In this document: positions 18,489 to 27,023 of the stretch, piece after piece | Numbering within the stretch: position 1 is the stretch's first letter | Layout: each line of letters starts with the position of its first letter | NCBI GenBank assembly: GCA_947588605.1 | Contig: CANPYK010000001.1 | Span: 1 to 64,000, forward strand | DNA: 64,000 bases | Reading direction: 5' to 3' | Source: an uncultured Oscillospiraceae bacterium | GTDB taxonomy: Bacteria > Bacillota > Clostridia > Oscillospirales > Oscillospiraceae | The notes under the pieces: generated by a model | Databases searched by the model: none | Told to the model about the DNA's origin: nothing | Seen by the model: only the letters and a program-made list of their open reading frames with translations | Made by a program: the position numbers and the translations under genes

Positions 18489-20687
18489 ATGATCGCATTG
18501 CACGACAAGGGCTTCTTTTTCGGCGGCGGCCAGGGGCTTTCCAAGGCCGAGGGCCGGCGGCGCACGATCTCCGGGCGCATCCTCGCCGCCCACGACCGTG
18601 GCGGGGACGGGGAAAATCTGCGGCTCCGGTTCGACAGCCTCATCTCCCACGACATCACCTACGTGGGCATTATCCAGACGGCCAAGGGCTCGGGCCTTGA
18701 GCGCTTCCCGGTGCCCTACGTCATGACCAACTGCCACAACAGCCTGTGCGCCGTGGGCGGGACCATCAACGCCGACGACCACGCCTTCGGGCTCTCGGCG
18801 GCCCGGAAATACGGCGGCATCTTCGTGCCGCCCTCCTTCGCCGTCATCCACCAGTACGCCCGTGAGGAGCTTGCCGGGTGCGGGAGGATGATCCTCGGCT
18901 CGGATTCCCACACCCGCTACGGGGCGCTGGGCACCATGGGCGTGGGCGAGGGCGGGCCCGAGATCGTCAAGCAGCTTCTGGAGGCCACCTACGACATCGC
19001 CTACCCGCGCACGGTGCTGGTGTGGCTCACCGGCGCTCCCCGCCGGGGCGTGGGGCCTCAGGACGTGGCCATCGCCCTGTGCGGGGCCGCGTACAAGAAT
19101 AACTTCGTCTTAAACTCCGTGCTGGAGTTCGCCGGGCCCGGCGTCGCCAATCTGCCCATGGATTTTCGCATCGGCATCGACGTGATGACCACGGAGACGG
19201 CGTGCCTGAGCTCTGTCTGGCAGACGGACGGGCTGGTGGAGGAGTACTACCGCGTCCACGGCCGGCCGGGGGACTATCAGCGCCTGGAGCCGGAGGCGGG
19301 GGCGTGGTACGACGCCTGCGTGGAGATCGACTTATCGAAAATCGAGCCCATGATCGCCCTGCCCTTCCACCCCAGCGAAGCGTATACCATCCGGGAGCTG
19401 AAGGCCAACCTCACCGACATTTTGCGGGAGACGGAGAAGTCAGCCGAGGGCAAATTCAAGGGCAAGGTGAAGCTGGACCTTCTCAGCAAGGTCAAAAACG
19501 GCAAACTCTATGTGGACCAGGGCGTCATCGCCGGGTGCTCCGGCGGGATGTACGACAACATCGCCGAGGCGGCGGCTATTTTGGAGGGCGGCGACATCGG
19601 CAGCGGCGGCTTCGGGCTCACCGTCTACCCGCCCAGCCTGCCCGTGGCCATGGAGCTCATGAACAACGGCGTCACCCAGAGGCTCACCGCCATGGGGGCG
19701 GTCTTCAAGCCCTGCTTCTGCGGGCCATGCTTCGGGGCCGGGGACGTGCCGGCAAACGGCGGGCTCTCCGTCCGCCACTGCACCCGCAATTTCCCCAACC
19801 GCGAGGGGTCCAAGCCCGCCGACGGGCAGCTTTCGGCGGTGGCGCTGATGGACGCCCGGTCCATCGCCGCCACGGCGAGAAACGGCGGGGTGCTCACCGG
19901 GGCGGACGAGATCGACTACACGCCGCCTGAGCCGGTGGAGCGGCGCTACGACAGGAGCGCCTACGACCGGCGGGTCTACAACGGCTTCGGGGACCCCCAC
20001 CCGGAGGAGGAGCTGAAGCTGGGTCCCAACATCACCGAGTGGCCCCAGATCCCGGCGCTTTCCGAGAACATCGTCCTGGAGCTGGCCTCCGTCCTCCGGG
20101 ACCCGGTGACCACCACCGACGAGCTCATCCCCTCCGGCGACACCTCCAGCTACCGCTCCAACCCCCTGAAGCTGGCGACCTTCGCCCTCTCCCGCCGGGA
20201 CCCCGGCTACGTGGGGCGGGCCAATGCCATTGCCCGGAAGTCCGAGGAGGCCCGTGGGGAAGTTTATGCGAAGCTGGGCGTCGAGGATGCGGGAAACACC
20301 GACTACGCCAGCGCGATCTTCGCCAACCGTCCCGGCGACGGCTCTGCCCGGGAGCAGGCGGCCTCCTGCCAGCGGGTGCTGGGGGGCGCGGCCAACATTT
20401 GTTACGAATACGCCACCAAGCGCTACCGCTCCAACTGCGTAAACTGGGGGATGCTGCCCTTCAACCTGGACGAGGGGACGGATTTCCCCTACGAGGTGGG
20501 TGACTGCGTGTACGTCCCCGGCATCCGCAAGGCGGTGGCCGAGGGGGCCGGGGAGGTCCGGGCCAAGGTGCTCTCCGGGGGAGAGGTCCACGAGATCACG
20601 CTGAAGCTTCCGGAGCTTACGCAGAAGGAGCGGGAGATCATTCTGACCGGGTGCTTAATGAACTGGTACGCTTCCCAGAAAAAGTGA
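18489..20687 (+). CDS. Aconitase-family hydratase
   Basis: Iron-sulfur enzyme expected to isomerise citrate to isocitrate. The 732-residue protein has the three cluster-ligand positions: Cys350 in GCSGGMYDN, and Cys411 and Cys414 in CFCGPCFGAGD. Active-site stretches such as GSDSHTRYGALGTMGVGEGG are present. ATG 18489 is preceded at 6 bases by GAGGTG; ATG 18468 would be nearly leaderless given the promoter. The gene ends 10 bases before isocitrate dehydrogenase. The family also contains homoaconitase-like and methylaconitase enzymes, but flanking gltA and icd make citrate the likely substrate. Confidence 0.88.
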   Translation: MIALHDKGFFFGGGQGLSKAEGRRRTISGRILAAHDRGGDGENLRLRFDSLISHDITYVGIIQTAKGSGLERFPVPYVMTNCHNSLCAVGGTINADDHAFGLSAARKYGGIFVPPSFAVIHQYAREELAGCGRMILGSDSHTRYGALGTMGVGEGGPEIVKQLLEATYDIAYPRTVLVWLTGAPRRGVGPQDVAIALCGAAYKNNFVLNSVLEFAGPGVANLPMDFRIGIDVMTTETACLSSVWQTDGLVEEYYRVHGRPGDYQRLEPEAGAWYDACVEIDLSKIEPMIALPFHPSEAYTIRELKANLTDILRETEKSAEGKFKGKVKLDLLSKVKNGKLYVDQGVIAGCSGGMYDNIAEAAAILEGGDIGSGGFGLTVYPPSLPVAMELMNNGVTQRLTAMGAVFKPCFCGPCFGAGDVPANGGLSVRHCTRNFPNREGSKPADGQLSAVALMDARSIAATARNGGVLTGADEIDYTPPEPVERRYDRSAYDRRVYNGFGDPHPEEELKLGPNITEWPQIPALSENIVLELASVLRDPVTTTDELIPSGDTSSYRSNPLKLATFALSRRDPGYVGRANAIARKSEEARGEVYAKLGVEDAGNTDYASAIFANRPGDGSAREQAASCQRVLGGAANICYEYATKRYRSNCVNWGMLPFNLDEGTDFPYEVGDCVYVPGIRKAVAEGAGEVRAKVLSGGEVHEITLKLPELTQKEREIILTGCLMNWYASQKK

Positions 20688-20697
20688 GGATTTGAAT

Positions 20698-21897
20698 ATG
20701 TCTAAAATCAAAATGAACCCCATCGTGGAGATGGACGGGGACGAGATGACCCGCGTCATTTGGCAGGCGATCAAGGACGAGCTTTTAAGCCCCTTTGTGG
20801 AGCTCAATACGGAGTATTACGACCTGGGCCTTCCCAACCGGGACGCCACCGCCGACCGGGTCACCGTGGACGCCGCCGAGGCGGCGAAAAGGCTCCATGT
20901 GGCGGTGAAGTGCGCCACCATCACCCCCAACGCCCAGCGGGTGGAGGAATATAAGCTCCACGAGATGTGGAAAAGCCCCAACGCCACCATCCGCGCGGCG
21001 CTGGACGGGACGGTGTTCCGCGCCCCCATCATGACGGACCGGATAAAGCCGGTGGTCAGCACCTGGGAGAAGCCCATCACCATCGCCCGTCACGCCTACG
21101 GAGACGTCTATAAGGCCACGGAGTACCGCGTCCCCGGACCGGGGAAGGCGGAGCTTGTGTTCACCGGCGAGGACGGGGAGACCTTCCGCAGGACTGTCTA
21201 CGACTACGAGTGCGCCGGGGTCCTGCAGGGAATGTTCAACAAGGACAGCTCCATCGAGGCCTTCGCCCGCAGCTGCTTTGAGTACGCGTTGTCTGTGAAG
21301 CAGGACCTGTGGTTCTCCACCAAGGACACCATCTCCAAGCAGTACGACCAGACCTTCAAATTCATCTTCCAACGGATCTTTGACGCGGAGTACGCGGAGA
21401 AATTTGCCGCCGCGGGCATCGAGTATTTCTACACCCTCATCGACGACGCCGTGGCGCGTGTGATACGCTCCAAGGGCGGGTTCATCTGGGCCTGCAAGAA
21501 CTACGACGGGGACGTGATGAGCGACATGGTGTCCACCGCCTTCGGCAGCCTCGCCATGATGACCAGCGTCCTCGTCAGCCCCGACGGGAACTTCGAGTAC
21601 GAGGCCGCCCACGGCACGGTGACGCGCCACTACTACCGGTACCTGAAGGGCGAGGAGACGTCCACCAACCCCGTGGCCACCATCTTCGCCTGGTCCGGCG
21701 CCCTCCGCAAACGCGGCGAGCTGGACGGAAACGCCGCGCTTACGGCCTTTGCCGACAAGCTGGAGAAGGCGGTTTTGGACACCATCAACGCCGGCATCAT
21801 GACCGGCGACCTCGCCCTCCTCTGCCCCGACCCGGACGTTCAAAAGGTCACCACGACGGGATTTTTGAAGGCCGTGCGGGAGAGGCTGGAGCGGTAA
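20698..21897 (+). CDS. icd: NADP-dependent isocitrate dehydrogenase (dimeric, type II)
   Basis: Oxidatively decarboxylates isocitrate to 2-oxoglutarate with NADP. The 399-residue protein resembles the eukaryote-type dimeric class: NPIVEMDGDEMTRVIW at the start, CATITPNAQRVEEY near residue 75, KSPNATIRAALDGTVFR near 93, and YEAAHGTVTRHYYRY near 300. ATG 20698 follows GTGAGGA by 7 bases. It is the second gene of the aconitase operon and completes a three-enzyme route for glutamate-family carbon and NADPH. Confidence 0.94.
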   Translation: MSKIKMNPIVEMDGDEMTRVIWQAIKDELLSPFVELNTEYYDLGLPNRDATADRVTVDAAEAAKRLHVAVKCATITPNAQRVEEYKLHEMWKSPNATIRAALDGTVFRAPIMTDRIKPVVSTWEKPITIARHAYGDVYKATEYRVPGPGKAELVFTGEDGETFRRTVYDYECAGVLQGMFNKDSSIEAFARSCFEYALSVKQDLWFSTKDTISKQYDQTFKFIFQRIFDAEYAEKFAAAGIEYFYTLIDDAVARVIRSKGGFIWACKNYDGDVMSDMVSTAFGSLAMMTSVLVSPDGNFEYEAAHGTVTRHYYRYLKGEETSTNPVATIFAWSGALRKRGELDGNAALTAFADKLEKAVLDTINAGIMTGDLALLCPDPDVQKVTTTGFLKAVRERLER

Positions 21898-21908
21898 AAA
21901 ACATCCCG

Positions 21909-21933
21909 GCGCCCCTCCCTCCGGGAGGGGCGC
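21909..21933 (+). terminator. GC-rich hairpin after icd
   Basis: Perfect 11-bp stem GCGCCCCTCCC/GGGAGGGGCGC with a 3-base loop, 11 bases after the stop codon. No proper T-run follows, so it may work together with the AT-rich palindrome directly downstream. Confidence 0.55.
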
Positions 21934-21987
21934 ATACTTTACTATACTAAAATGTTCCACGTGGAACATTTTAGTATAGTAAAGTAT
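21934..21987. promoter_or_regulatory. 54-bp perfect palindrome with parS-like core
   Basis: Two 27-base arms meet at 21960/21961 with no mismatch and no spacer. The central 16 bases at 21953-21968 are TGTTCCACGTGGAACA, one base from the Firmicutes ParB-binding consensus TGTTNCACGTGAAACA and fully symmetric. The outer arms are AT-rich (TACTTTACTATACTAAAA type). Best reading is a chromosomal parS site; a terminator or other repressor site is possible. Confidence 0.65.
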
Positions 21988-23014
21988 ACCGCACGGTCCC
22001 GCACGATGGATACCGCTTCGGCATCCGACCTTCGCTTCCCCCCTGCCCCCCTCCTATGAGGAGGGGGCGAAAAGAGGTTTGCGCCGCTTTGCGGCGCATT
22101 CTTTGATTTGCCCGCGCGGCGGGGACGGGGGATGTGGGACGGGCGGGTTTGGAACCCGCCCCTACAGTTTCAAATCACGTTCATTCTACGCCGTACGGGC
22201 CGCCGCCCACGGCGGCCCACGCTGCGGGGTTCGGGTTGCCCCCGATGAACGCCGTAGGGGCCGCCGTCCCCGGCGGCCCGCGTCTCGATAACCTCCCATA
22301 TCGGTTGAATGGGATAACCTTCCATATCCCCTGTAGGGGCGGGTTCCAAACCCGCCCGTGCCACGTGGCGGGACGGGAACGGTTTCGATAAAACGGTAAA
22401 CGTCAGCCAACGAAAAAGGGCCGCCGTGGGCGGCGGCCCGTACGGCGTTGATTGGAACGGGTCAAGTATCGAAGGGCGGGTCGCCCGGGAGGGCGACCCC
22501 TACGGCAGTGTTTATACCCTGCGGGTCGTCGGGACCGCCCTATTATCCCACGCTCGCTACCCCCCTGCCCCCTCCTACGAGGAGGGGGCTTAAAAAGGTT
22601 GCGCCGCTTTGCGGCGCAATTTTTTATAAACGCGGCGCGAAGCGCCGCAACCTTTTTTTAGCCCCTCCCAGGTCGGGGACAGCCGCGAAGCGGCAGGGGT
22701 GGTGACGCGGCGCAAGCCGCGTTCCTTTCCTCCTCGCGTGTGCGGATCGCAGCACCACCCCGGCGCTTCGCGCCACCCCGACCTTGGAGGGGCAAAAGAG
22801 GTTGCGATAACGGAACAGTTCCGAAAAAACGCACCCGCCTCCGTTACGGAGCCCCCTCCTCGTAGGAGGGAGGCAGGGGGGTAGCGAGCGTGGGTTGACA
22901 GACCGGTTCCGAGAAAACAGAAAAACAGTGGTCAACGAGGGGCGTGTTGCCGACTACTCAAATTTTTTGTTTTTTTACGGCACATTTTGTTTTGCCGGGG
23001 GATATTACGGGTGA
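21988..23014. repeat. GC-rich intergenic mosaic repeat cluster
   Basis: About 1 kb without a convincing gene. It holds several copies of the repeats seen elsewhere: GGGTTTGGAACCCGCCCC-type hairpins at about 22138-22167 and 22332-22359; GGGCCGCC...GGCGGCCC modules at about 22195, 22250 and 22420; a GGGTCGCCC module near 22483; the GCCCCCTCCTCGTAGGAGG hairpin at about 22035, 22555 and 22850; and TTGCGCCGC/GCGGCGCAA stems near 22080 and 22605. Small frames here cross these hairpins and are rejected. Confidence 0.8.
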
Positions 23015-23041
23015 ATGGCCATTCGGAAGGGAAGTGAGACG

Positions 23042-24085
23042 GTGACGCGGGAGGAATTTGGGCGGGCGGTGGAGCTGTATGGCGACATGGTCTACCGGGT
23101 GGCGTTCAGCGCCCTGGCGGCGGCGCTGGCGGTGTGCGTGCTTACCGGCACGGCCCTGGCGGTGAGTCCGGAGCTGCGGGACCTCCTGTGGGGCGGCTTT
23201 GAGCCGGTGGTCCAGCGCTTCGAGCCAGATGTGGAGAACACCCAGGTCCTCAACGGCATCGAGGCGCGGCTGACCTCGGCCATGACGGACGGATTTCTGC
23301 TCAAGGCCCACGTGGAGCTGCGGGATACGACGGACGCGGACAGGGTGAGGAGCGCTTATGAGGCCCGTGACACCGATGAGCAGGGGAATTTCGGCTGCTT
23401 TACGAGTATGGAGATCCTGAGTCCCTCGGGAGGCGTCGGGGACGCCTTTGAGGGCGATGTGATGGTGAGCGGAGGAGCCCGGGTCGTGGGCTTTGACGAT
23501 GAGGCCGGCGTGCTGACGGTGGAGCTCACCCTCCGGTCCTTCAATCCCCCGGAGGGGGCGGACCGGGTGGCCGTTTTCATCTCCGAGGACATTTTGGAGG
23601 TCCTGAAGGACAGCCGGTACCAGCTTGCGAAGTTCGGCGTCACCCCCGAGGACCTTGAGGAGCTTTCGAAGACCCCGGAAGAAAGCGAGCCCACGTCCGG
23701 GGAGTCCGGCATCACTGTCGGGGAGCCCTCAAAGACGCCGGAGTGGTTTGTGCCATCCGACGCCAAGACGCTGTCCGGCTGGGGGCTCACCGCCGATATC
23801 GAAGTGCTTCCCACGCGCAGTGCCCGGGCCGGCGACCTGGAGGTGGTCCTCTCCGACATCGGACTTGCCGTCCGGGGGAGCGCGGAGGACGCCGGGACCG
23901 TCCACGGCGGGGCGGTCATCCTCACCTTCTCGGACGGGTCCGTCTCCGATGCCGGCCTTCTCCTGGGCGAGCAGAACGGCGGCGTGGGGGACCGGGCGGT
24001 GCGGAACATCGACTTCTCCGCCCCCATCGACGCTGACACGGTGGTCTCCGTCACCGTGGGGGACCGGACGCTGGTGTTTGCGTAA
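23042..24085 (+). pseudogene. Probable sigma-factor N-terminus fused to anti-sigma/DUF4179-type C-terminal region
   Basis: A 347-codon frame. The first 22 or so residues (TREEFGRAVELYGDMVYRVAF) read like the start of an ECF sigma factor, then the frame passes directly into a membrane helix (ALAAALAVCVLTGTALAV) and an external domain beginning SPELRDLLWGGFEPVVQRF, which looks like the anti-sigma partner usually encoded next. The simplest explanation is an in-frame deletion joining two adjacent genes. The external part carries a Ser/Thr/Pro/Glu-rich segment near residues 215-250. GTG 23042 follows AAGGGAAG by about 8 bases. It may still make a membrane protein, but not a working sigma/anti-sigma pair. 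Confidence 0.6.
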
Positions 24086-24101
24086 ACGCAACCAAAAAAA
24101 T

Positions 24102-24137
24102 GCCCCCGTGGAAAGTACTTGTGCCTTCCACGGGGGC
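24102..24137. terminator. Bidirectional intrinsic terminator
   Basis: 12-bp perfect stem GCCCCCGTGGAA/TTCCACGGGGGC; an A-run at 24094-24100 serves the minus strand and CTTTGGTTTT serves the plus strand. It lies between convergent genes. Confidence 0.8.
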
Positions 24138-24156
24138 GCTTTGGTTTTATAGTTGC

Positions 24157-24393
24157 TTACTTCTTGAAAATGCCCTTGACCTTGTCCATGACGCCGCCGG
24201 CGGCGGAGCCCAGCTCGTCTAAGGAGATCTTGGCCTTGACGCCGTCCACGATCTTGGAGACGGCGTCATCGGGGAGGTCCACGCCGACCAGCTTTTCTAC
24301 GGTCTTGACGGGCTCGTCCTTGAACTCCTGGGCGAGCTTGCCGTCGGACTTGACCTTGGAGACGACCTCCTCGATCTTTGCCTTGATGTCCAT
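24157..24393 (-). CDS. Small helical protein of unknown function
   Basis: Not assigned. The 78-residue, Lys/Asp/Val-rich protein is probably all helical and has no signal peptide. The middle (EFKDEPVKTVEKLVGVDLP) resembles segments seen in small clostridial proteins and, distantly, NHLP-type leader peptides; the end, SAAGGVMDKVKGIFKK, has a double Gly before a basic amphipathic tail. No peptide-modifying enzyme or exporter is nearby, so a leader role is unsupported. GGAGGAGG precedes the start at the end of the upstream yegP-like gene, with which it is co-transcribed. Confidence 0.7.
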   Translation of the reverse strand: MDIKAKIEEVVSKVKSDGKLAQEFKDEPVKTVEKLVGVDLPDDAVSKIVDGVKAKISLDELGSAAGGVMDKVKGIFKK

Positions 24394-24395
24394 GC

Positions 24396-24767
24396 TTATT
24401 CCTCCTCCACCACGGGAGCGTCCACGGCGTTCTTGCGGACGGACTCGATGCCGTTCTCGCAGCTCTTCTTGGACTTGTAGCCCTCGCTGGTGGCGATGAT
24501 CTGACCGTTGGCGGCCTTCAGGCGGAAGCGGAACTCGCCGGCCTTGTCGGTGTACATCTCGAACTTGGGGTGCTTGGCGGTCTCGAAGTTCTCCACGGTC
24601 TGGTCCTCCAGGTTGGCGATGGGGGCGTTTTTGGCCACGGAGGCGATGCCGTTGCGGCAGGCGTCCTCGGAGGCATAGACCTCGCTGGTGGCGATGACCT
24701 CGCCGTTGGAAGCCTTCAGGTCAAACTTGGTGCCGGTCTTGGTGGTGCGGATGACGAACTTGCCCAT
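24396..24767 (-). CDS. YegP family protein, two DUF1508 repeats
   Basis: Function unknown in the family. The 123-residue protein consists of two tandem repeats of about 50 residues, each with the order (F)xx(K/R)xKAxNGx(I/V)IATSExYxS followed by a C(R/E)NGIxSVxKNA helix: one around residues 14-48, one around 76-115. The double-repeat form and length match YegP. AAGGAGGG lies 9 bases before the start, and the downstream small gene begins 3 bases after its stop. Confidence 0.87.
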   Translation of the reverse strand: MGKFVIRTTKTGTKFDLKASNGEVIATSEVYASEDACRNGIASVAKNAPIANLEDQTVENFETAKHPKFEMYTDKAGEFRFRLKAANGQIIATSEGYKSKKSCENGIESVRKNAVDAPVVEEE

Positions 24768-24805
24768 GTTAAGAGCCCTCCTTGTGTTTTTTTATGGATA
24801 GATCC

Positions 24806-24834
24806 ATTATACGACATCAGGCGACTTTAATCAA
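24806..24834 (-). promoter_or_regulatory. Predicted promoter of yegP-like operon
   Basis: Minus strand TTGATT (24834-24829), 17-bp spacer, TATAAT (24811-24806). Confidence 0.72.
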
Positions 24835-24842
24835 GAAAAATT

Positions 24843-25550
24843 TTAATAGGTGAAATTTCGTTTGGGATCGGAGAAATCCTCCAACCGGGCGCGGTAGGCG
24901 TCCAGGGCCTCCTCCTCGAAGAGGAGCTTGGGGTCCTCCACGCCCATGAGGCGCAGAAGCTCCTTGGCGAAGAGGGGATTGAGCACCGTCAGGGGGCCGA
25001 TGAGGTAGGTGGCCATGAAGTTGCCGATCCTGACGCCCTCGGGCTTTACGTCCGGGTTGAGGCCCGCGCCGCGAAGGGTGGTGAAAAGCCCCTCTCCCAC
25101 GTCGCCCCAGGAGTGGCCGAACTGGCTTTTGAAGCCCACGATCTTCAGATCCCCGTAAAGCCCCAGGTACATGGCGTTATACCGCCCTAAAAGCCGCCGG
25201 GTGGAGTGGATGGGCAGGAAGCCCAGCATGGGGAGCCTTTCGCCGCCGTCCAATTCGATATATTCGCCGAAGATCTCCAGGGCGTTGCCGGTGACGAGGG
25301 TGACGCCGCCCGCGTCGGTGCGTTTTTTCAGCGCCTCCAGGTGCGGCGCCAGGGCGTCGCGCACAAGCTCCTGGCCCCGCTCGGTGACGGAGCCCATGTA
25401 GACCAGCGCCACGTCCTCGGTGGTGAACCGGGGCGTGTCCCGCAGGCCCGTCCGCACCACCTCCGCCCCGGAGGACCGGGCCAGGTATTCCACGTTCATC
25501 AGGTCCCCGTAAAGGTTGCAGACCTCGGGGTAAAGTAGCTCGATGGTCAT
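24843..25550 (-). CDS. gatD: GatD-like glutamine amidotransferase subunit lacking the catalytic Cys and His
   Basis: Partner of MurT in the lipid II isoglutaminyl synthase, which amidates the D-Glu of peptidoglycan stem peptides. The 235-residue protein aligns with GatD along its length: CNLYGDLMN near residue 11, EGVRIGNFMATYLIGP near 171-186. The nucleophile elbow, ICGGYQ in GatD, reads VTGNALEIFG at 86-95 and contains no Cys; the catalytic His of TYLHGP is Ile184. The only Cys is Cys11, outside the active site. So it should not hydrolyse glutamine. The frame is intact and overlaps murT by ATGA, so this looks like a conserved change of function rather than decay. Confidence 0.85.
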   Translation of the reverse strand: MTIELLYPEVCNLYGDLMNVEYLARSSGAEVVRTGLRDTPRFTTEDVALVYMGSVTERGQELVRDALAPHLEALKKRTDAGGVTLVTGNALEIFGEYIELDGGERLPMLGFLPIHSTRRLLGRYNAMYLGLYGDLKIVGFKSQFGHSWGDVGEGLFTTLRGAGLNPDVKPEGVRIGNFMATYLIGPLTVLNPLFAKELLRLMGVEDPKLLFEEEALDAYRARLEDFSDPKRNFTY

Positions 25551-26947
25551 CGTTTCGCCTCCTTCGCCAGCGCCAGGACCTTTTGCCGGACCTTGAAGGC
25601 CAGGTCCAGGGAGTCGTCGGCCCCGTAGAGCAGGTACACCGAGGAGCCGGGGCGCAGATAGAGCTTCTCCGCCGCCTCAAATTCGTCCCGGGCGTAGTCG
25701 ATCTGCCCGTCCTGTATCCCCGCCAGCTTCAGCCGCAGGAGGTAGTCCTTCCCGCGGGGGCCGGTGGCGATGACATGGATGCGCGGGTCGGCTAAAAACT
25801 CGAAGTCCGCGTCATAGAGCCAGCAGACGTTCTCCGACCAGTGGCGCTCGTCGGAAAGGCAGTTCATCAAAAGCAGGATCTCCTTCTCCCCCGGCCGGGA
25901 GGCGATGTAGTCGAAGACCCGTGAGCAGGCCAGGGCGTTGAGGCCCTTGGCCATCTGGTTGATGACGTGGACGCCGTTGACCTCCTCGTCGGTGTGGCGG
26001 GTGCCCACCACCCGCGTCTCGGAAAGGCACCGGCCGATCTCTTCATGGGTCATGCCGAACTCACGGAGCATGGCCACGGCGGCCACAAGGTTATAGATGT
26101 CGAAGACGCTGTCGGAGATGAGCCGGTAGGTCCCCGCCCCGCTCTTGTCCCGGACGGTGACGGACATGGCCTCCAGACTGGCGTCCGCGCCGGCGTAGTC
26201 GTAGGCCGGGGACTCAAAGCCGCACTCCCGGCACCGGACGCGGCCGATGTGGTGGTAGCGCAGGTAGTCGTAGGTGAGGGGCCCCGCGCATTTGGGGCAA
26301 ATGCGCATATCGTTAAGGCGGTTGACGCATTCGGTGATGTCCGTGGTCATCCGCTCGATGCCGAAATACACGCGATCGTTGTCCGGCGCCACGGCGGAGG
26401 AGATGAGGTCGTCGGCGTTGAGCACCAGCCGCGTCTCCTTGGGAATGTAGCGGGTGAGGAAGTCGGCGATGTACTGCGGGTGGGCGTTGCGCATGATGGA
26501 GTCCCGGAAGAGGTTGGTCACCACCATGATCTCCGGCGTCAGGTGCGGGAAGATGAGCCGGGAGGAGCGCTCGTCGATCTCCAGCACCGCCACGTCGCTG
26601 TGACAGCGGTTGAGGAGGCTCGTCCCCGTCAGAAGCGCCGTGGCCACGCCGGGGTACATGTTGGACCCGGCCCGGTTGCTCAGCACCTTATGCCCCGCCG
26701 CCGTCAGCGCGTCGCACAGGAGATTGGTCACCGTGGTCTTCCCGTTGGTGCCGGTGACCGCCAGAATGCGCGCGGGCTTGTCGATATACCGCAAAAACGA
26801 CGGGCAGATCTTCATCGCCAGCTCCCCGGGGAAGTTGGTGCCGTTGTGCCGCGTCAGCTTCAGCACCGGCACCGACAGCTTCGCCGCCCACAGCGCCAGC
26901 GTAAATTTAAACCACATAAGCCCCCTGGGCTTTTCCTTCGTACCCAT
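25547..26947 (-). CDS. murT: MurT-like Mur ligase, lipid II isoglutaminyl synthase subunit
   Basis: ATP-dependent Mur ligase-fold enzyme that activates the D-Glu alpha-carboxyl of lipid II for amidation. The 466-residue protein has the P-loop VTGTNGKTTVTNL near residues 63-75, the inserted zinc ribbon with two Cys pairs (CPKC and CREC near 215-240), and the C-terminal DUF1727-type domain ending at a cluster of charged residues. AGAAAGG precedes ATG 26947. It overlaps gatD by 4 bases. With GatD lacking its nucleophile, MurT would need free ammonia or another donor, or the pair has a changed role. Confidence 0.9.
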   Translation of the reverse strand: MGTKEKPRGLMWFKFTLALWAAKLSVPVLKLTRHNGTNFPGELAMKICPSFLRYIDKPARILAVTGTNGKTTVTNLLCDALTAAGHKVLSNRAGSNMYPGVATALLTGTSLLNRCHSDVAVLEIDERSSRLIFPHLTPEIMVVTNLFRDSIMRNAHPQYIADFLTRYIPKETRLVLNADDLISSAVAPDNDRVYFGIERMTTDITECVNRLNDMRICPKCAGPLTYDYLRYHHIGRVRCRECGFESPAYDYAGADASLEAMSVTVRDKSGAGTYRLISDSVFDIYNLVAAVAMLREFGMTHEEIGRCLSETRVVGTRHTDEEVNGVHVINQMAKGLNALACSRVFDYIASRPGEKEILLLMNCLSDERHWSENVCWLYDADFEFLADPRIHVIATGPRGKDYLLRLKLAGIQDGQIDYARDEFEAAEKLYLRPGSSVYLLYGADDSLDLAFKVRQKVLALAKEAKR

Positions 26948-26994
26948 CCCAACGCCTTTCTCCGCCCTCCGGCGGTATGGGAATTGACAGAGGT

Positions 26995-27023
26995 ATTGTA
27001 AACCAAAAGTGTGGAAAATGCAA
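26995..27023 (-). promoter_or_regulatory. Predicted promoter of murT-gatD
   Basis: Minus strand TTGCAT (27023-27018), 17-bp spacer, TACAAT (27000-26995), about 40 bases before the murT start. Confidence 0.72.

Noticed and set aside
22138-22359. GGTTCCAAACCC resembling a tRNA T-arm
   Set aside because: No acceptor, D or anticodon arms around it; the sequence recurs nine times as a simple inverted repeat.
22079-22935. Several frames of 60-100 codons
   Set aside because: All cross the dispersed GC-rich repeats; the same translations arise from other repeat copies near 27 and 61 kb.
21988-22990. Regular short repeats as a CRISPR array
   Set aside because: Spacing, orientation and repeat sequence are irregular, and no cas genes are present.
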